From Dehalococcoidia bacterium (lineage in GTDB: Bacteria > Chloroflexota > Dehalococcoidia > UBA3495): 21,699 nt of DNA. Below are positions 1 to 8,655 of the stretch, piece after piece. How positions within the stretch are numbered: the stretch's first letter is position 1; the number at the start of each line of letters is the position of its first letter. Location: contig PCAH01000138.1 of assembly GCA_002730485.1 (NCBI GenBank), positions 1 through 21,699 on the forward strand, read 5' to 3'. Under the pieces are notes generated by a model. It did not search any database, had not been told where the DNA came from, and saw nothing but the letters and a program-made list of their open reading frames with translations. Both the position numbers and the translations under genes were made by a program.

Positions 1-831
1 AAGATCAACCTCGATTCCGAGTTCCAAGGCCAGTTTGGTTCCTTCGGCGGAGAAGACGGCCGTTTCATCTGGCCACGGTCTATAGCCGTGGACCAGGATG
101 GCCGAGTTTACGTTTCCGACGAGTACACAAACCGCATCTCGGTCTTTGATGCCGAGGGCGCATTCCGGTACCACTGGGGCCGGTACGGCCAAGATGACGG
201 TCTGTTGAGCGGGCCATCGGGTATCGCTTTCGACTCCAATAACAATCTCTGGGTCGTGGACAGTCTGAACCACCGGGTGCAGTGCTTCAGACAGCAGGGC
301 CCGTTCATGTCCAAGTTCGGTTGTCAGGGCAGCGGCGACGGCGAACTGGAGATGCCGTGGGGCCTCTGCATCGACAAGAATGACAGCATCTATGTTGCCG
401 ACTGGGGTAATAATCGGGTCCAGAAATTCTCACCAGAAGGGGATTTGCTGGCGAAATTTGAAGGCACGTCAGATGGGGTTGGTTCCCTCAAGGGACCATC
501 TGGAGTCGCTGTTGACTCTGAGGGCGATGTTTACGTGACCGACTGGGGCAACCATCGGGTGCAGATATACGACGCCGAGGGTCGGTTCATCACGACCTTG
601 GTTGGCGACGCCCAAGAACCGTCTTCTTGGACGCAGACCTACATCAACGCCAACCCGGAAATGATCAAAGCCCGGCGCCGGGCCGATATGGAGCCGGAGT
701 GGCGGTTCCACAGGCCTGTGGCGGTGAATGTGGACGCCGATGACCGGATCATTGTGCTGGAGTCAGCTCGTCACCGGCTTCAGATCTACAACAAGCTCAA
801 AGATTACGAGGAACACTCGCTGAATCTTTAG
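1..831 (+). CDS. NHL-repeat beta-propeller protein, 3' part of gene
   Basis: The reading frame is open from base 1, so the 5' end lies outside the window. The visible part (about 276 residues) is built of NHL repeats. Recurring blocks read GPSGIAFD...LWVVDSLNHRVQCF, MPWGLCID...IYVADWGNNRVQKF and GPSGVAVD...VYVTDWGNHRVQIY, each the usual four-stranded blade with an N-x-R-V/I-Q-x-F/Y ending. At least five blades can be counted; the last ends in ARHRLQIYNKLKDY before the TAG stop. NHL propellers usually bind ligands or proteins, or form catalytic lyase or lactonase scaffolds; nothing here identifies a substrate. A signal peptide cannot be judged because the N-terminus is missing. The gene converges on the SMP-30 gene with a 19-base gap, and that gene also encodes a six-bladed propeller type. 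Confidence 0.9.
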   Translation, partial: KINLDSEFQGQFGSFGGEDGRFIWPRSIAVDQDGRVYVSDEYTNRISVFDAEGAFRYHWGRYGQDDGLLSGPSGIAFDSNNNLWVVDSLNHRVQCFRQQGPFMSKFGCQGSGDGELEMPWGLCIDKNDSIYVADWGNNRVQKFSPEGDLLAKFEGTSDGVGSLKGPSGVAVDSEGDVYVTDWGNHRVQIYDAEGRFITTLVGDAQEPSSWTQTYINANPEMIKARRRADMEPEWRFHRPVAVNVDADDRIIVLESARHRLQIYNKLKDYEEHSLNL

Positions 832-850
832 ACCCTGGTCCTGAGTGCCT

Positions 851-1747
851 CTAGCCTGGGAACAGCACCGCCCCCTTCTTGCCGGTGTTGGCCACCTTGA
901 ACAGATGCCCGCCGTGGGTGGTCACGTAGAGTATGTCCAGTCCTCTGCCACCAAAGGCGCAGTTTGTCGGCCAGTCCACGGGCACTGGATGGGTTTCCAA
1001 GATTCTGCCCGATGGCGCGAATACATAGACCATCGGTCCCGGGCCAGCCTGTCGCCAACCACCGCAGGCGATGATATTCCCCTCCACATCCAGGCACATG
1101 CCGTCCAGGCCCCGATGCACACCTCGGAAGTCCTCCCCAAATGAGTGCAGTACTATGAAATCGCCCAGTGTGTCGTCGTCGCGCAGGGGATAGGCCCGCA
1201 GGTCGCGGACGCCTTGGTAATCGCTCTGGATCACGTACAGCGTCCGCTCGTCAGTGGAAAGCAGCAGTCCGTTGGGGGCTGATGTCCCATAGGTCATGCG
1301 GTGAAGAGTCCATCCGCCTTCGGCGTCGGGATCTGGGTCCAGGCGCAGCACCGAACTGTGGTCAATCTCCCTTTCTTCACCAGAAAGCCGCCCATTGGGG
1401 TCCGTGAACCAAATGCGTCCCTTGCGGTCGATGGCCAGGTCATTAGGCGTGTTATGACGTTTGCCATCCAGCAGATTTGGAAGAGGAATGTTGGAACCGT
1501 CTGGAGCGAAGTACATTATGGTTCGGCCCTGTCCAGAGCAGCCGTAAAGACGGCCCTCGGCATCAAACATCAGCCCATTGGTGCCCTGAGTCCCGGTGCG
1601 GTATTCAGTGCAATCACCGGACTCCGGGTCAGAGCGCATGATCCGACTGTTGGGTATGTCGGTGAACAACATAGCCTTACCGTCCCAAGCTGGCCCTTCT
1701 GACGTTCCCCCGTAGGGACCGGCAACTAATTCAAAATCCCAATCCAT
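851..1747 (-). CDS. SMP-30/gluconolactonase-family hydrolase
   Basis: This 298-residue protein has the full length of the SMP-30/gluconolactonase/LRE family, six-bladed propellers that hydrolyse sugar lactones or related esters with one divalent metal. The expected metal ligands can be placed: Glu17 in SEGPAWDG, Asn102 in TPNDLAID, Asn159 in APNGLLL and Asp215 in LDGMCLD. No signal peptide is present, so it is probably cytoplasmic. The ATG at 1747 follows a strong GGAGGGG Shine-Dalgarno. It is the last gene of the minus-strand operon, 15 bases after the alpha/beta hydrolase stop. The true substrate is unknown; in this setting it may open a lactone or cyclic intermediate, but that is inference. 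Confidence 0.9.
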   Translation of the reverse strand: MDWDFELVAGPYGGTSEGPAWDGKAMLFTDIPNSRIMRSDPESGDCTEYRTGTQGTNGLMFDAEGRLYGCSGQGRTIMYFAPDGSNIPLPNLLDGKRHNTPNDLAIDRKGRIWFTDPNGRLSGEEREIDHSSVLRLDPDPDAEGGWTLHRMTYGTSAPNGLLLSTDERTLYVIQSDYQGVRDLRAYPLRDDDTLGDFIVLHSFGEDFRGVHRGLDGMCLDVEGNIIACGGWRQAGPGPMVYVFAPSGRILETHPVPVDWPTNCAFGGRGLDILYVTTHGGHLFKVANTGKKGAVLFPG

Positions 1748-1762
1748 GATCCCCTCCGGTAA

Positions 1763-3742
1763 TTAGCTGGTCAACAGATCGTAGTGCTGAGCGGCCATGT
1801 CCACCACGGGCTCCAAATCCTCTTCAAGCAGGTAACGCTGGCCAATAAGCTCTTGGGCAGCGTCTTTGACCAGGCCGAGGTACTGGTCACGGGAATCGTA
1901 CCTTTCTTCGATGGACGGCCTTTGGTCTCCTGATGAGTCCCGCTGCGCCCGGGTAGCCTGGAACGAGATCATTGAGCCTCGCAGGGTTCCGCCGGAGGCT
2001 CCACCCGTGCCCATCACCTGGCCCGCGCCGCCGATGTCCTTATGACGCAGGTTCCACCCAGCGTGGGTGGCCAGCGGCACGGTGACGAATGGCAGGCGGA
2101 TCCCAGCCAGTTCGTTGGCATCATCATCCACGGCAGACACCCGGTGGGGGAAAACCCTGCCGATAACTGCAGGGGTCTTTGTCGGGACCCTGGGGTCAGG
2201 GCCGAAGTCCAGGCGGGTGAACCGACGGGCCGGATTGGGCAGTTTCGCTCCTGGTATCTTCCCAAATGCCTTGGCAACGTCATCCGTTGGAACGGACGTA
2301 CCATTACCGATCATTGGGTACTGACTGTCAGGCGGCGCTTCTCCGGTGGTCACCCACTGGTCGAGGTTAGTCAAGGCAGCCCGTAGGAGACCTCGGTAGT
2401 CGATGATGCTGTAGGCATGGTCACCATGATAGTTTTCACCGTCATTGTTCGCCGGAGGGAAGGTGGGCAACGCGTGTTGCGACCCGGCTACCACATAGAT
2501 TCGAACGGCGTCGGGCAAATCCAGGTCTTTGCTTCCAGTGACTAGGTCACTGTGCATCAGTGAAGCGTGACCAGCCCAATACTCCGAGGGGGTATGGGTG
2601 TACATCACCTTGGGTAGCTCACCCTTGACGGCAAGCCGTGAGAGCAGCCCATCGGTCAGTCCGGTTTCAGGGTCAGTTTGGGAATTGTCGCTGAACGGGA
2701 ACAGGCTGTTGCCGCTTCTCGTGGCCTGACTGGAGGGCTGGGCGAACCGGTTGTTGAACTCGCCCATTTTGCCGCCAGCCACGTGGGGCATGAAACCGTC
2801 AAACGCTATGCGGCCTTGTTCGTCATAATTGAGGCCCAGATAGAGGAACAACCTCAAGAAGCGGCCGCTTTGGGAGACACCGAAGCTGTAGGCCTGGTCG
2901 ATCAGTCCGGCCAGCGGGTTTCCTTCTTCTGCGGTGCCGTAGCGCAGGAACGTGGCCGAGTCTCTAGTGGCCAGCTTGCCCAGTCCTACCACGGGCGCTC
3001 CGGTGGTGTTGTAGATGACCTGATAGACCTTCCCTGGTTCAAAGCCTGCTGGCAGGTGAACATGGCTGTCGTCGGGAACCGCTGTTCCGTTCTCCAGACG
3101 GGCGAACGACCACTGGTCCCTGGGGATTATCTGTTCTGGGCCGTCTTCATGTTCCTGGACCGTCAGCACCGCGCTCTGGTCGTTGACGTCACTGACTTTG
3201 TAGGCCAGGTGGTTCCGACTGGACAGAAACTCGACCTGGGACGGGGAATTCAACTGGAAGGTAACAACGATCTTTCCGGATACTGGACCGCCGTCGATAA
3301 CCGCGTCCGGCACGTTTATACGCATCATCCCTGGGACGTCGGGGACGTCGTGCTGCCAAGCGCACCAAACCACTGTGTATCCCTGGCGCATCAAGAACCC
3401 ATTACCGGGGTCTAAGGGCGCGGCCGGAGATTGGTCTGGCCCGCTGTTGATGTTGCGGATGGCCAATTGCTTGCCCCGGTTGGGAACGTCCATCAGTATC
3501 CGGCGATTGCCAAGTTTTGGGTCGACGGGCCTCAAAATCCGGAAGTCCGACGAGAACTCAACTAACCCGTCTGCGTTTCTTGGGGCCAGTTCTATGTCAG
3601 CTATGGTCTCATTGGCTGCATTCTTGGGGTCGACAGCAAAATGGAACACACCATCCAATTGCTCATAAGTGCCGGCATCCCCGAAGACTTGACTGCCGGC
3701 GAAGGGACTCACGGATTTGATTTCAATCTTTGTAACTGGCAT
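1763..3742 (-). CDS. Large alpha/beta hydrolase, Abhydrolase_10 (PF20091) type
   Basis: This 659-residue protein resembles the poorly characterised 'alpha/beta hydrolase domain' family (Pfam PF20091). Family-like features are an N-terminal beta-rich part starting PVTKIEIKSVSPFAG, and the nucleophile region SFGVSQSGRFLR at about residues 286-297, where Ser290 is the likely nucleophile in a G-x-S-x-S-G variant of the elbow. It is followed by DGFMPHVAGGKMGEFNNRFA. Possible late acid and base residues lie in the C-terminal half (for example HAGWNLRHKD) but I cannot assign the triad. There is no signal peptide. The ATG at 3742 is preceded by AAGGA with a 6-base spacer. It starts 20 bases after the transcarbamylase stop. 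Substrate unknown; members are presumed to be esterases or amidases. Its place beside carbamate kinase suggests a role in processing a carbamoyl-bearing compound. Confidence 0.85.
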   Translation of the reverse strand: MPVTKIEIKSVSPFAGSQVFGDAGTYEQLDGVFHFAVDPKNAANETIADIELAPRNADGLVEFSSDFRILRPVDPKLGNRRILMDVPNRGKQLAIRNINSGPDQSPAAPLDPGNGFLMRQGYTVVWCAWQHDVPDVPGMMRINVPDAVIDGGPVSGKIVVTFQLNSPSQVEFLSSRNHLAYKVSDVNDQSAVLTVQEHEDGPEQIIPRDQWSFARLENGTAVPDDSHVHLPAGFEPGKVYQVIYNTTGAPVVGLGKLATRDSATFLRYGTAEEGNPLAGLIDQAYSFGVSQSGRFLRLFLYLGLNYDEQGRIAFDGFMPHVAGGKMGEFNNRFAQPSSQATRSGNSLFPFSDNSQTDPETGLTDGLLSRLAVKGELPKVMYTHTPSEYWAGHASLMHSDLVTGSKDLDLPDAVRIYVVAGSQHALPTFPPANNDGENYHGDHAYSIIDYRGLLRAALTNLDQWVTTGEAPPDSQYPMIGNGTSVPTDDVAKAFGKIPGAKLPNPARRFTRLDFGPDPRVPTKTPAVIGRVFPHRVSAVDDDANELAGIRLPFVTVPLATHAGWNLRHKDIGGAGQVMGTGGASGGTLRGSMISFQATRAQRDSSGDQRPSIEERYDSRDQYLGLVKDAAQELIGQRYLLEEDLEPVVDMAAQHYDLLTS

Positions 3743-3762
3743 TAGACATCCTTTTTGGAAGA

Positions 3763-4689
3763 TTAGTTAAATAGCATTTGCAGCAACGCCATGCGTATGT
3801 AAAGACCATTGGAGATCTGTTGGAAATAGTGGGCCCGAGGGTCTGAGTCGACCTCTGGTGCGATGCTATCCACCCTTGGGAACGGATGCATTATGATGGC
3901 ACGCTCTCTGATTACCCGCAGCATTTCCGGGCCGATGCGAAACGCTTCCCTGGTCGGGCCGTTCTCGCTGGGTTGATAATCCTGGGGTAGGTCTGTCTGG
4001 TAGATGACTCCAGATACCTTCAAGGTTTCATCCAACTCTAGCCCAGGCCCATGTATCTCCTGGAATCGCACGTCGTGTCGTCCCAGATACTCCAGCAAGT
4101 CCTGGCCCAGAGGTAGCTCTTTAGGTGAGACCAGCCATAGCTTGATACCGGAGTATTTGGCCAGGAAGTAACACAAAGATCGGCTGGCTCCACTATTGGC
4201 CAGGTCACCCATCATCACCACGGAGACACCATCGATGCCGTCGATCGCGCGGTAGATGGTATAGAGGTCCAGCAGGGCTTGAGTCGGGTGCTGATCGCCG
4301 CCGCCCGCGTTGATCACCGGAATGGAGGAAACGTCAGAAGCCCGGTAGACCAGGTCAGAATCGGGATGACGCAGCACTATCAGGTCGGCATACTGATTGA
4401 CCATACTGATGGTGTCTTCGAAATGACCGACCGAGTTGAAAGACGATGCGAAGTCGGAGAAAGACTGGGGGTTCTCTGTGGAGATGACGCTTCCGCCAAG
4501 ACGGTGCATGGCCGACTCGAAGGACAATCGAGTCCTGGTGCTGACCGCATAGAACAAGCTGGCCATGATGCGACCGCGCAGTTCTTCACTGCCACCACGG
4601 GCGACAACCTTTTCCATCTCCTCGGCGGCGTCAAACACCTGGGCGATGAGTTTCTTGTCGAACTGCTGTGCTCTAAGTACGTGTTCCAT
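3763..4689 (-). CDS. Aspartate/ornithine-carbamoyltransferase-fold protein with altered second-substrate site
   Basis: This 308-residue protein has the length and layout of the ATCase catalytic chain. The carbamoyl-phosphate residues are intact: S50-T51-R52-T53-R54, R107-H108-P109, H134-P135-T136-Q137 and the H268-P-F-P-R loop. By my alignment to E. coli PyrB, the aspartate-binding residues are lost: Lys84 of the 80s loop becomes Ser86 (no Lys or Arg between residues 73 and 92), Arg167 becomes Gly167 with a new Arg at 170, and Arg229 and Gln231 become Asp233 and Pro235. It is therefore probably not a biosynthetic PyrB, although automatic annotation would call it that. No PyrI, PyrC or PyrE lies nearby. 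It is 17 bases downstream of carbamate kinase, a typical catabolic pairing in which a carbamoylated compound is phosphorolysed. The acceptor or product is unknown. Confidence 0.85.
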   Translation of the reverse strand: MEHVLRAQQFDKKLIAQVFDAAEEMEKVVARGGSEELRGRIMASLFYAVSTRTRLSFESAMHRLGGSVISTENPQSFSDFASSFNSVGHFEDTISMVNQYADLIVLRHPDSDLVYRASDVSSIPVINAGGGDQHPTQALLDLYTIYRAIDGIDGVSVVMMGDLANSGASRSLCYFLAKYSGIKLWLVSPKELPLGQDLLEYLGRHDVRFQEIHGPGLELDETLKVSGVIYQTDLPQDYQPSENGPTREAFRIGPEMLRVIRERAIIMHPFPRVDSIAPEVDSDPRAHYFQQISNGLYIRMALLQMLFN

Positions 4690-4706
4690 CTAATTCTTAG
4701 TGAGCA

Positions 4707-5666
4707 TCAACCGGGTAAGATCTGGGTCCCGGCGCGACCTGCCAAGGCTTCCTCGGCCCATTCAAGTCCGGTGATCACCGCTCTCTCGCCGCCAAATTCC
4801 ACAAACTGGATACAACCCAAGACCTTGGGAGCCATACTGCCGCGGGCGAATTGCCCAGCGTCGAAATAATCTTTCACCTGGGACACCGTGGCGCTCTTGA
4901 TGGGCCGCTGTCGGTCAGTGCCAAAATCCAGGGCTACAGCCTCCACGTTGGTCAACACGATGTAGATATCAGCATCCACACTCTCTGCCAGTTTTTCACC
5001 GGCCAGGTCTTTGTCGATCACAGCCTCGACCCGGCGGTAGGAGCCGTCCGGTTCCAACACCACTGGTATGCCCCCGCCGCCGCCGGCAATGACGATGGTC
5101 CCCTCGTTGACCAAAGCCCGAAGCGAACGGCGTTCCAGAAGCCGCAGGGGCATGGGTGAGGGAACTGACCGGCGGTAGGGCCTTTCGCCACCGGGGCTTA
5201 CTTCCATGACGGCATGCCCACGTTCTTCATACCGTTCTTTCTCTGTGACGTTTAGAAAGGGTCCGATGGGTTTGGAGGACTGGTCGAAATCCGGGTCGTC
5301 TTCCGTCACCACAAAATGGCTGACCAGGGTCACTACCTCACGTTGTATGCCTTCACCCTGCAGCATCTTGTGGAGTACCTGTTGAAGCATGGTTCCAATC
5401 TGCCCCTGGGTCATGCCGACACAGATATCCAGGGGCTGCTGCGGAACCCCGGGTGCGGATTCCTCCTGCTGGATAAGCAGATTCCCAACCTGGGGACCGT
5501 TGCCGTGGGTGATTACCACCCGGTTTCCGGAACGAATCAACGGCGTCAATTGGCGGCAAGCCACTTCCATGTTGAGCATCTGCTGTTCAACATCCCCAGC
5601 ATCACCGTCCGAGAGGATGGCGTTGCCACCGAGCGCTATGACTATGGTCTTGATGGGTTCAGACAT
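4707..5666 (-). CDS. arcC: Carbamate kinase
   Basis: This 319-residue cytoplasmic kinase of the amino-acid-kinase fold carries out carbamoyl phosphate + ADP to carbamate + ATP. It has the family landmarks in order: IVIALGGNAI near the N-terminus, THGNGPQVGNLL at about residues 53-64, GGGGGIPVV, AVIDKDLAGEKLA (nucleotide-binding Asp/Lys region), IVLTNVEAV, and the C-terminal GSMAPKVLGCIQF with AVITGLEWAEEAL. Length and motifs fit ArcC/AllK-type enzymes that make ATP in arginine, agmatine, purine or allantoin breakdown. It is the first gene of the minus-strand operon and diverges from the ureide-type operon. No good Shine-Dalgarno precedes the ATG. No arginine deiminase or ornithine carbamoyltransferase is nearby, so the carbamoyl phosphate probably comes from the local transcarbamylase and/or AllFGH. 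Confidence 0.96.
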   Translation of the reverse strand: MSEPIKTIVIALGGNAILSDGDAGDVEQQMLNMEVACRQLTPLIRSGNRVVITHGNGPQVGNLLIQQEESAPGVPQQPLDICVGMTQGQIGTMLQQVLHKMLQGEGIQREVVTLVSHFVVTEDDPDFDQSSKPIGPFLNVTEKERYEERGHAVMEVSPGGERPYRRSVPSPMPLRLLERRSLRALVNEGTIVIAGGGGGIPVVLEPDGSYRRVEAVIDKDLAGEKLAESVDADIYIVLTNVEAVALDFGTDRQRPIKSATVSQVKDYFDAGQFARGSMAPKVLGCIQFVEFGGERAVITGLEWAEEALAGRAGTQILPG

Positions 5667-5913
5667 CGGTTATCTGGGAGGGGGTGATCTCATCGGAAGA
5701 ATTCCTGTTGCATCGCCCGAATTGAAACACAGGGGTTGGGTCGTGAGCAACTAAAGGGTTTTGAGTACGTAACAAAAAGTTTACATTTACGACACATGCG
5801 TGAAACACCCTCTGATAATAATGGCACTCGGCAATACCAACGGCGGTGAGATATTACGCGGTCTTCTCTCCGTTTTTTGGATACCCAGGAGTATTTTCCC
5901 TTTGCCTATCACT
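5667..5913. promoter_or_regulatory. Divergent control region between the carbamate kinase and importer operons
   Basis: About 250 bases separate the carbamate-kinase start from the most plausible start of the ABC ATPase. It holds an AT-rich patch at 5761-5820 unlike its GC-rich surroundings. A candidate plus-strand promoter is ACGACA (5789-5794) with GATAAT (5814-5819), spacer 19. If it is used, transcription would begin near 5826, downstream of the GTG at 5800, favouring ATG 5914 as the ATPase start. An imperfect inverted repeat, CGTAA (5768-5772) and TTACG (5787-5791), may be an operator. These are weak pattern matches. A shared divergent control region would let one regulator switch both operons, but no regulator gene adjoins it. 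Confidence 0.4.
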
Positions 5914-7593
5914 ATGCCTTGGTCTGCTAAATCAAGAAACTCAGACCAGCCGGGTTCGGCGAATGGTGCCGACCCGCGAACCGCCACCCCACCTGGCGGC
6001 CAAGATGATCCAACTACCCACCCCCTGCTGGCGTTACGCGGTATCACAAAACGGTTCGGGGATCTGGTTGCCAACAACGACATAGACCTGGACATCTACG
6101 GCGGTGAAGTCCACGCCGTGTTGGGTGAGAACGGCGCCGGAAAAAGCACGCTGATGAAGGTCATCTACGGCGTGAACCGGCCCGAGGAAGGGAACATCCA
6201 GTTTCGGGGCAGAGACGCCCAAATCCAATCCCCACGTGACAGCCGGAATTTGGGCATCGGCATGGTCTTCCAGAACTTCGCCCTGATTCCCGCTCTGACG
6301 GTCACCGAGAATGTGGCGCTGTTCCTGCCGGATCAGGGGATGGTTTTGAGTCGCCGTAAGATCACCCAACGGATTCGGGAAGTCTCCGACAGATACAACC
6401 TCCACGTGAGCCCTTCTGCCAGAATCAGCGACATCACCATGGGCGAACGCCAGAAGGTGGAGCTGATCAAGCTCATCATGGCCAAGGCGCAGGTTCTGAT
6501 CTTAGATGAGCCCACCAGCGTGCTTGCACCCCACGAAGTGGACGGCCTGTTTGAGGTCTTCAACGAACTGAGGCGAGACGGCTACGCCATATTATTCATC
6601 ACCCATAAGATCCCAGAGGTCCTATCTTCTGCTGACCGCATCACCGTTCTGAGACACGGCGCGGTTGTCTCAACTGGCTCGAAAGAAGGAATCACAGGCG
6701 ATGACCTGGTATCCATGATGATGGGCATCGACCTTGAAGCTGTACCGCCTCGTGCGCGCATACAGCGCGACATTGAATACGACTCAAAGAAGATCGCTTA
6801 CCAGAGGGAAGCCGCAGAATCTAGGATTCAGGCCGCCATCGAATTCAAGGACGTTTGGACCACTGAGGCAACCGACCCCCGGGGATTGCATGGTGTGAAT
6901 TTCAAGGTGATGCCTGGTGAGATGTTGGGCGTGGCTGGTATATCAGGCAACGGCCAACAAGAACTGGGAGAAACCCTCCTGGGGATGATCAAGAGTAAGA
7001 GCGGCAGTATCTTTCTAGAGGGTGAAGACATCAAAGGCTGGTCCGTCTCAAACATCCTTGAAGCGGGCGTCAGTTACGTCTCTGAAGACCCGATAACCAT
7101 GGCCATGGTCCCAGATATGCGGGTGGACGAAAACCTGGTTTTGGGGGAGCTCGACAACTATAGCAACGGGGGAGTCTGGCTGGACCTTGGCGGCATACGG
7201 GAGAAGATCACCACCGCTCTCAGGAATTTTCCACTACGGTTGGCCCCCCACGATATGCCGGTGGACAAACTGTCAGGCGGGAACGTGCAACGGGTTATCC
7301 TGGCCCGTGAGATTGAATTGACCCGCCAAGCTGGAACCACACCCAAGGTGCTGATGGCCTATTACCCCACCCGAGGGCTGGACGTGATCACCGCCGAGGC
7401 CACCCGAAAGCTGATGATGGACTACCGGGATCGGGGAGGGGCCATCGTCCTGGTCTCCGAGGACCTTGACGAACTGCTCTCGCTGAGCGACCACATGATG
7501 GTGATGTTTGAGGGCAACATCGTCGGTGAATTCCCCACGGAAGCGGCCTCGATTCAAGAGATTGGGATGCTCATGACCGGGACCAACGAGTAA
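5914..7593 (+). CDS. BMP-family ABC importer, double ATPase subunit
   Basis: This protein carries two fused ABC cassettes, as in YufO/NupO/RbsA-like importers. The first has Walker [10 protein letters not shown], signature [10 protein letters not shown] and Walker [10 protein letters not shown]. The second has the usual degenerate Walker A ([10 protein letters not shown]), signature LSGGNVQRV and the PTRGLDV region. It energises uptake through the two permeases that follow (3-base gap, then a 4-base ATGA overlap). The frame is open further upstream to a GTG at 5800 and an ATG at 5821, but homology-like sequence starts only at [14 protein letters not shown] chose ATG 5914, which leaves a Pro/Gly-rich extension of about 33 residues; no convincing Shine-Dalgarno supports any of the starts. 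Relatives carry nucleosides, purines or other N-rich solutes. Confidence 0.93.
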   Translation: MPWSAKSRNSDQPGSANGADPRTATPPGGQDDPTTHPLLALRGITKRFGDLVANNDIDLDIYGGEVHAVLGENGAGKSTLMKVIYGVNRPEEGNIQFRGRDAQIQSPRDSRNLGIGMVFQNFALIPALTVTENVALFLPDQGMVLSRRKITQRIREVSDRYNLHVSPSARISDITMGERQKVELIKLIMAKAQVLILDEPTSVLAPHEVDGLFEVFNELRRDGYAILFITHKIPEVLSSADRITVLRHGAVVSTGSKEGITGDDLVSMMMGIDLEAVPPRARIQRDIEYDSKKIAYQREAAESRIQAAIEFKDVWTTEATDPRGLHGVNFKVMPGEMLGVAGISGNGQQELGETLLGMIKSKSGSIFLEGEDIKGWSVSNILEAGVSYVSEDPITMAMVPDMRVDENLVLGELDNYSNGGVWLDLGGIREKITTALRNFPLRLAPHDMPVDKLSGGNVQRVILAREIELTRQAGTTPKVLMAYYPTRGLDVITAEATRKLMMDYRDRGGAIVLVSEDLDELLSLSDHMMVMFEGNIVGEFPTEAASIQEIGMLMTGTNE

Positions 7594-7596
7594 CCC

Positions 7597-8655
7597 ATGC
7601 AATCTCCGGTATCACTACAACGGGCCCAGGGCATCGCACTTACAGCATACGACCGCTCGATAGTCCGGTCTTTGCTGGCCATCGTCTTCGCGTTTATCGT
7701 CTTTGGAATCTTCATGGCGATAATCGGCAGAGACCCGTTGGAGCTCTACACCAAGATGTTCGATGGGACCCTAGGGAGCAAGGTAGGTCTGAGTGAAGTG
7801 GGTGTCAGGATGATCCCCTTCGTCCTCACCGCCCTGGCGGCCTCCATACCAGCCCGGGTTGGTCTGATCAACGTCGGTGGCGAAGGCCAGTTGTACGTGG
7901 GAGCTTGGGCTGCCACCGGTGTAGCCCTCTACATTGACTTCCCAACCATCTGGCTGATGCTGCCCGCCATGGCCGTCGCCGGATTCATCGGCGGCGCTAT
8001 CTGGGCCGGATTTGCCATTGCCCTGCGACATTTTAGAAATGTAAATGAGGTCATCACCACTCTGCTAGCCAACTATGTGGCGATCCTATTCGTCAACGTG
8101 TTCGTCTTCGGAGCTTGGAAGAACCCAACGGGCTTCGGCTATCCATACACATCCGACTTTGAAGTCCAAGCGGTCTTGCCGACCATCTTCGATACACGCC
8201 TGCACCTCGGATTGGTCCTGCCGGTCATAGGCATAATCGCGACCTACCTCTTCCTGAGTCGCACGCGTTGGGGCGCGAACATGCGGGCCGTCGGCGGTAA
8301 CCCCGACGCCGCACGTAGGCGTGGCATCCCGGTCCTCCGCTATATCATCATTGCCATGCTGGTCGGCGGCGGGCTGGCCGGACTGGCCGGCATGAGCGAA
8401 GTCTCCGGTATCCAACACCACCTGCGACCTGGTATATCGAACAACCTAGGCTTCATGGGATTCCTGGCCAGTTGGATGGCCAACCACAACCCGATAGCCA
8501 TCATAGGCACCTGCCTCCTGATAGCTGTGATCGTCGTTGGTGGTGACGTGCTCCAATTCGGAGGGAACCTGCCTTCTGCCGCAATGTTGATTTTGATCGG
8601 ACTCGTGCTGTTCTCCGTTCTAGGGTTCCGCAAATTGGAGCGTAAGACAGAATGA
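7597..8655 (+). CDS. ABC importer permease 1 (BPD_transp_2, YufP/NupP-like)
   Basis: This 352-residue membrane protein has many hydrophobic helices, starting with SLLAIVFAFIVFGIFMAII at about residues 25-43. It has the family core PFVLTALAASIPARVGLINVGGEGQLYVGA, in which GLINVGGEGQ is the hallmark of permeases paired with BMP-type binding proteins, then NEVITTLLANYVAILFVNVFV and RAVGGNPDAARRRGI, the cytoplasmic loop that contacts the ATPase. It starts three bases after the ATPase stop and its TGA overlaps the next ATG, so the permeases are probably made in equal amounts by translational coupling. Substrate cannot be read from the permease; nucleoside- or purine-like N-compounds are typical of relatives. 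Confidence 0.94.
   Translation: MQSPVSLQRAQGIALTAYDRSIVRSLLAIVFAFIVFGIFMAIIGRDPLELYTKMFDGTLGSKVGLSEVGVRMIPFVLTALAASIPARVGLINVGGEGQLYVGAWAATGVALYIDFPTIWLMLPAMAVAGFIGGAIWAGFAIALRHFRNVNEVITTLLANYVAILFVNVFVFGAWKNPTGFGYPYTSDFEVQAVLPTIFDTRLHLGLVLPVIGIIATYLFLSRTRWGANMRAVGGNPDAARRRGIPVLRYIIIAMLVGGGLAGLAGMSEVSGIQHHLRPGISNNLGFMGFLASWMANHNPIAIIGTCLLIAVIVVGGDVLQFGGNLPSAAMLILIGLVLFSVLGFRKLERKTE

Noticed and set aside
2678..3415. 245-residue open frame on the plus strand
   Set aside because: It is wholly antisense to the clear alpha/beta hydrolase gene, has no recognisable domain and no ribosome site; it is a shadow frame of GC-rich coding DNA.
3763..4689. Biosynthetic aspartate carbamoyltransferase (PyrB)
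   Set aside because: The aspartate-binding residues are replaced, no other pyrimidine-biosynthesis gene is near, and the gene is co-operonic with carbamate kinase.
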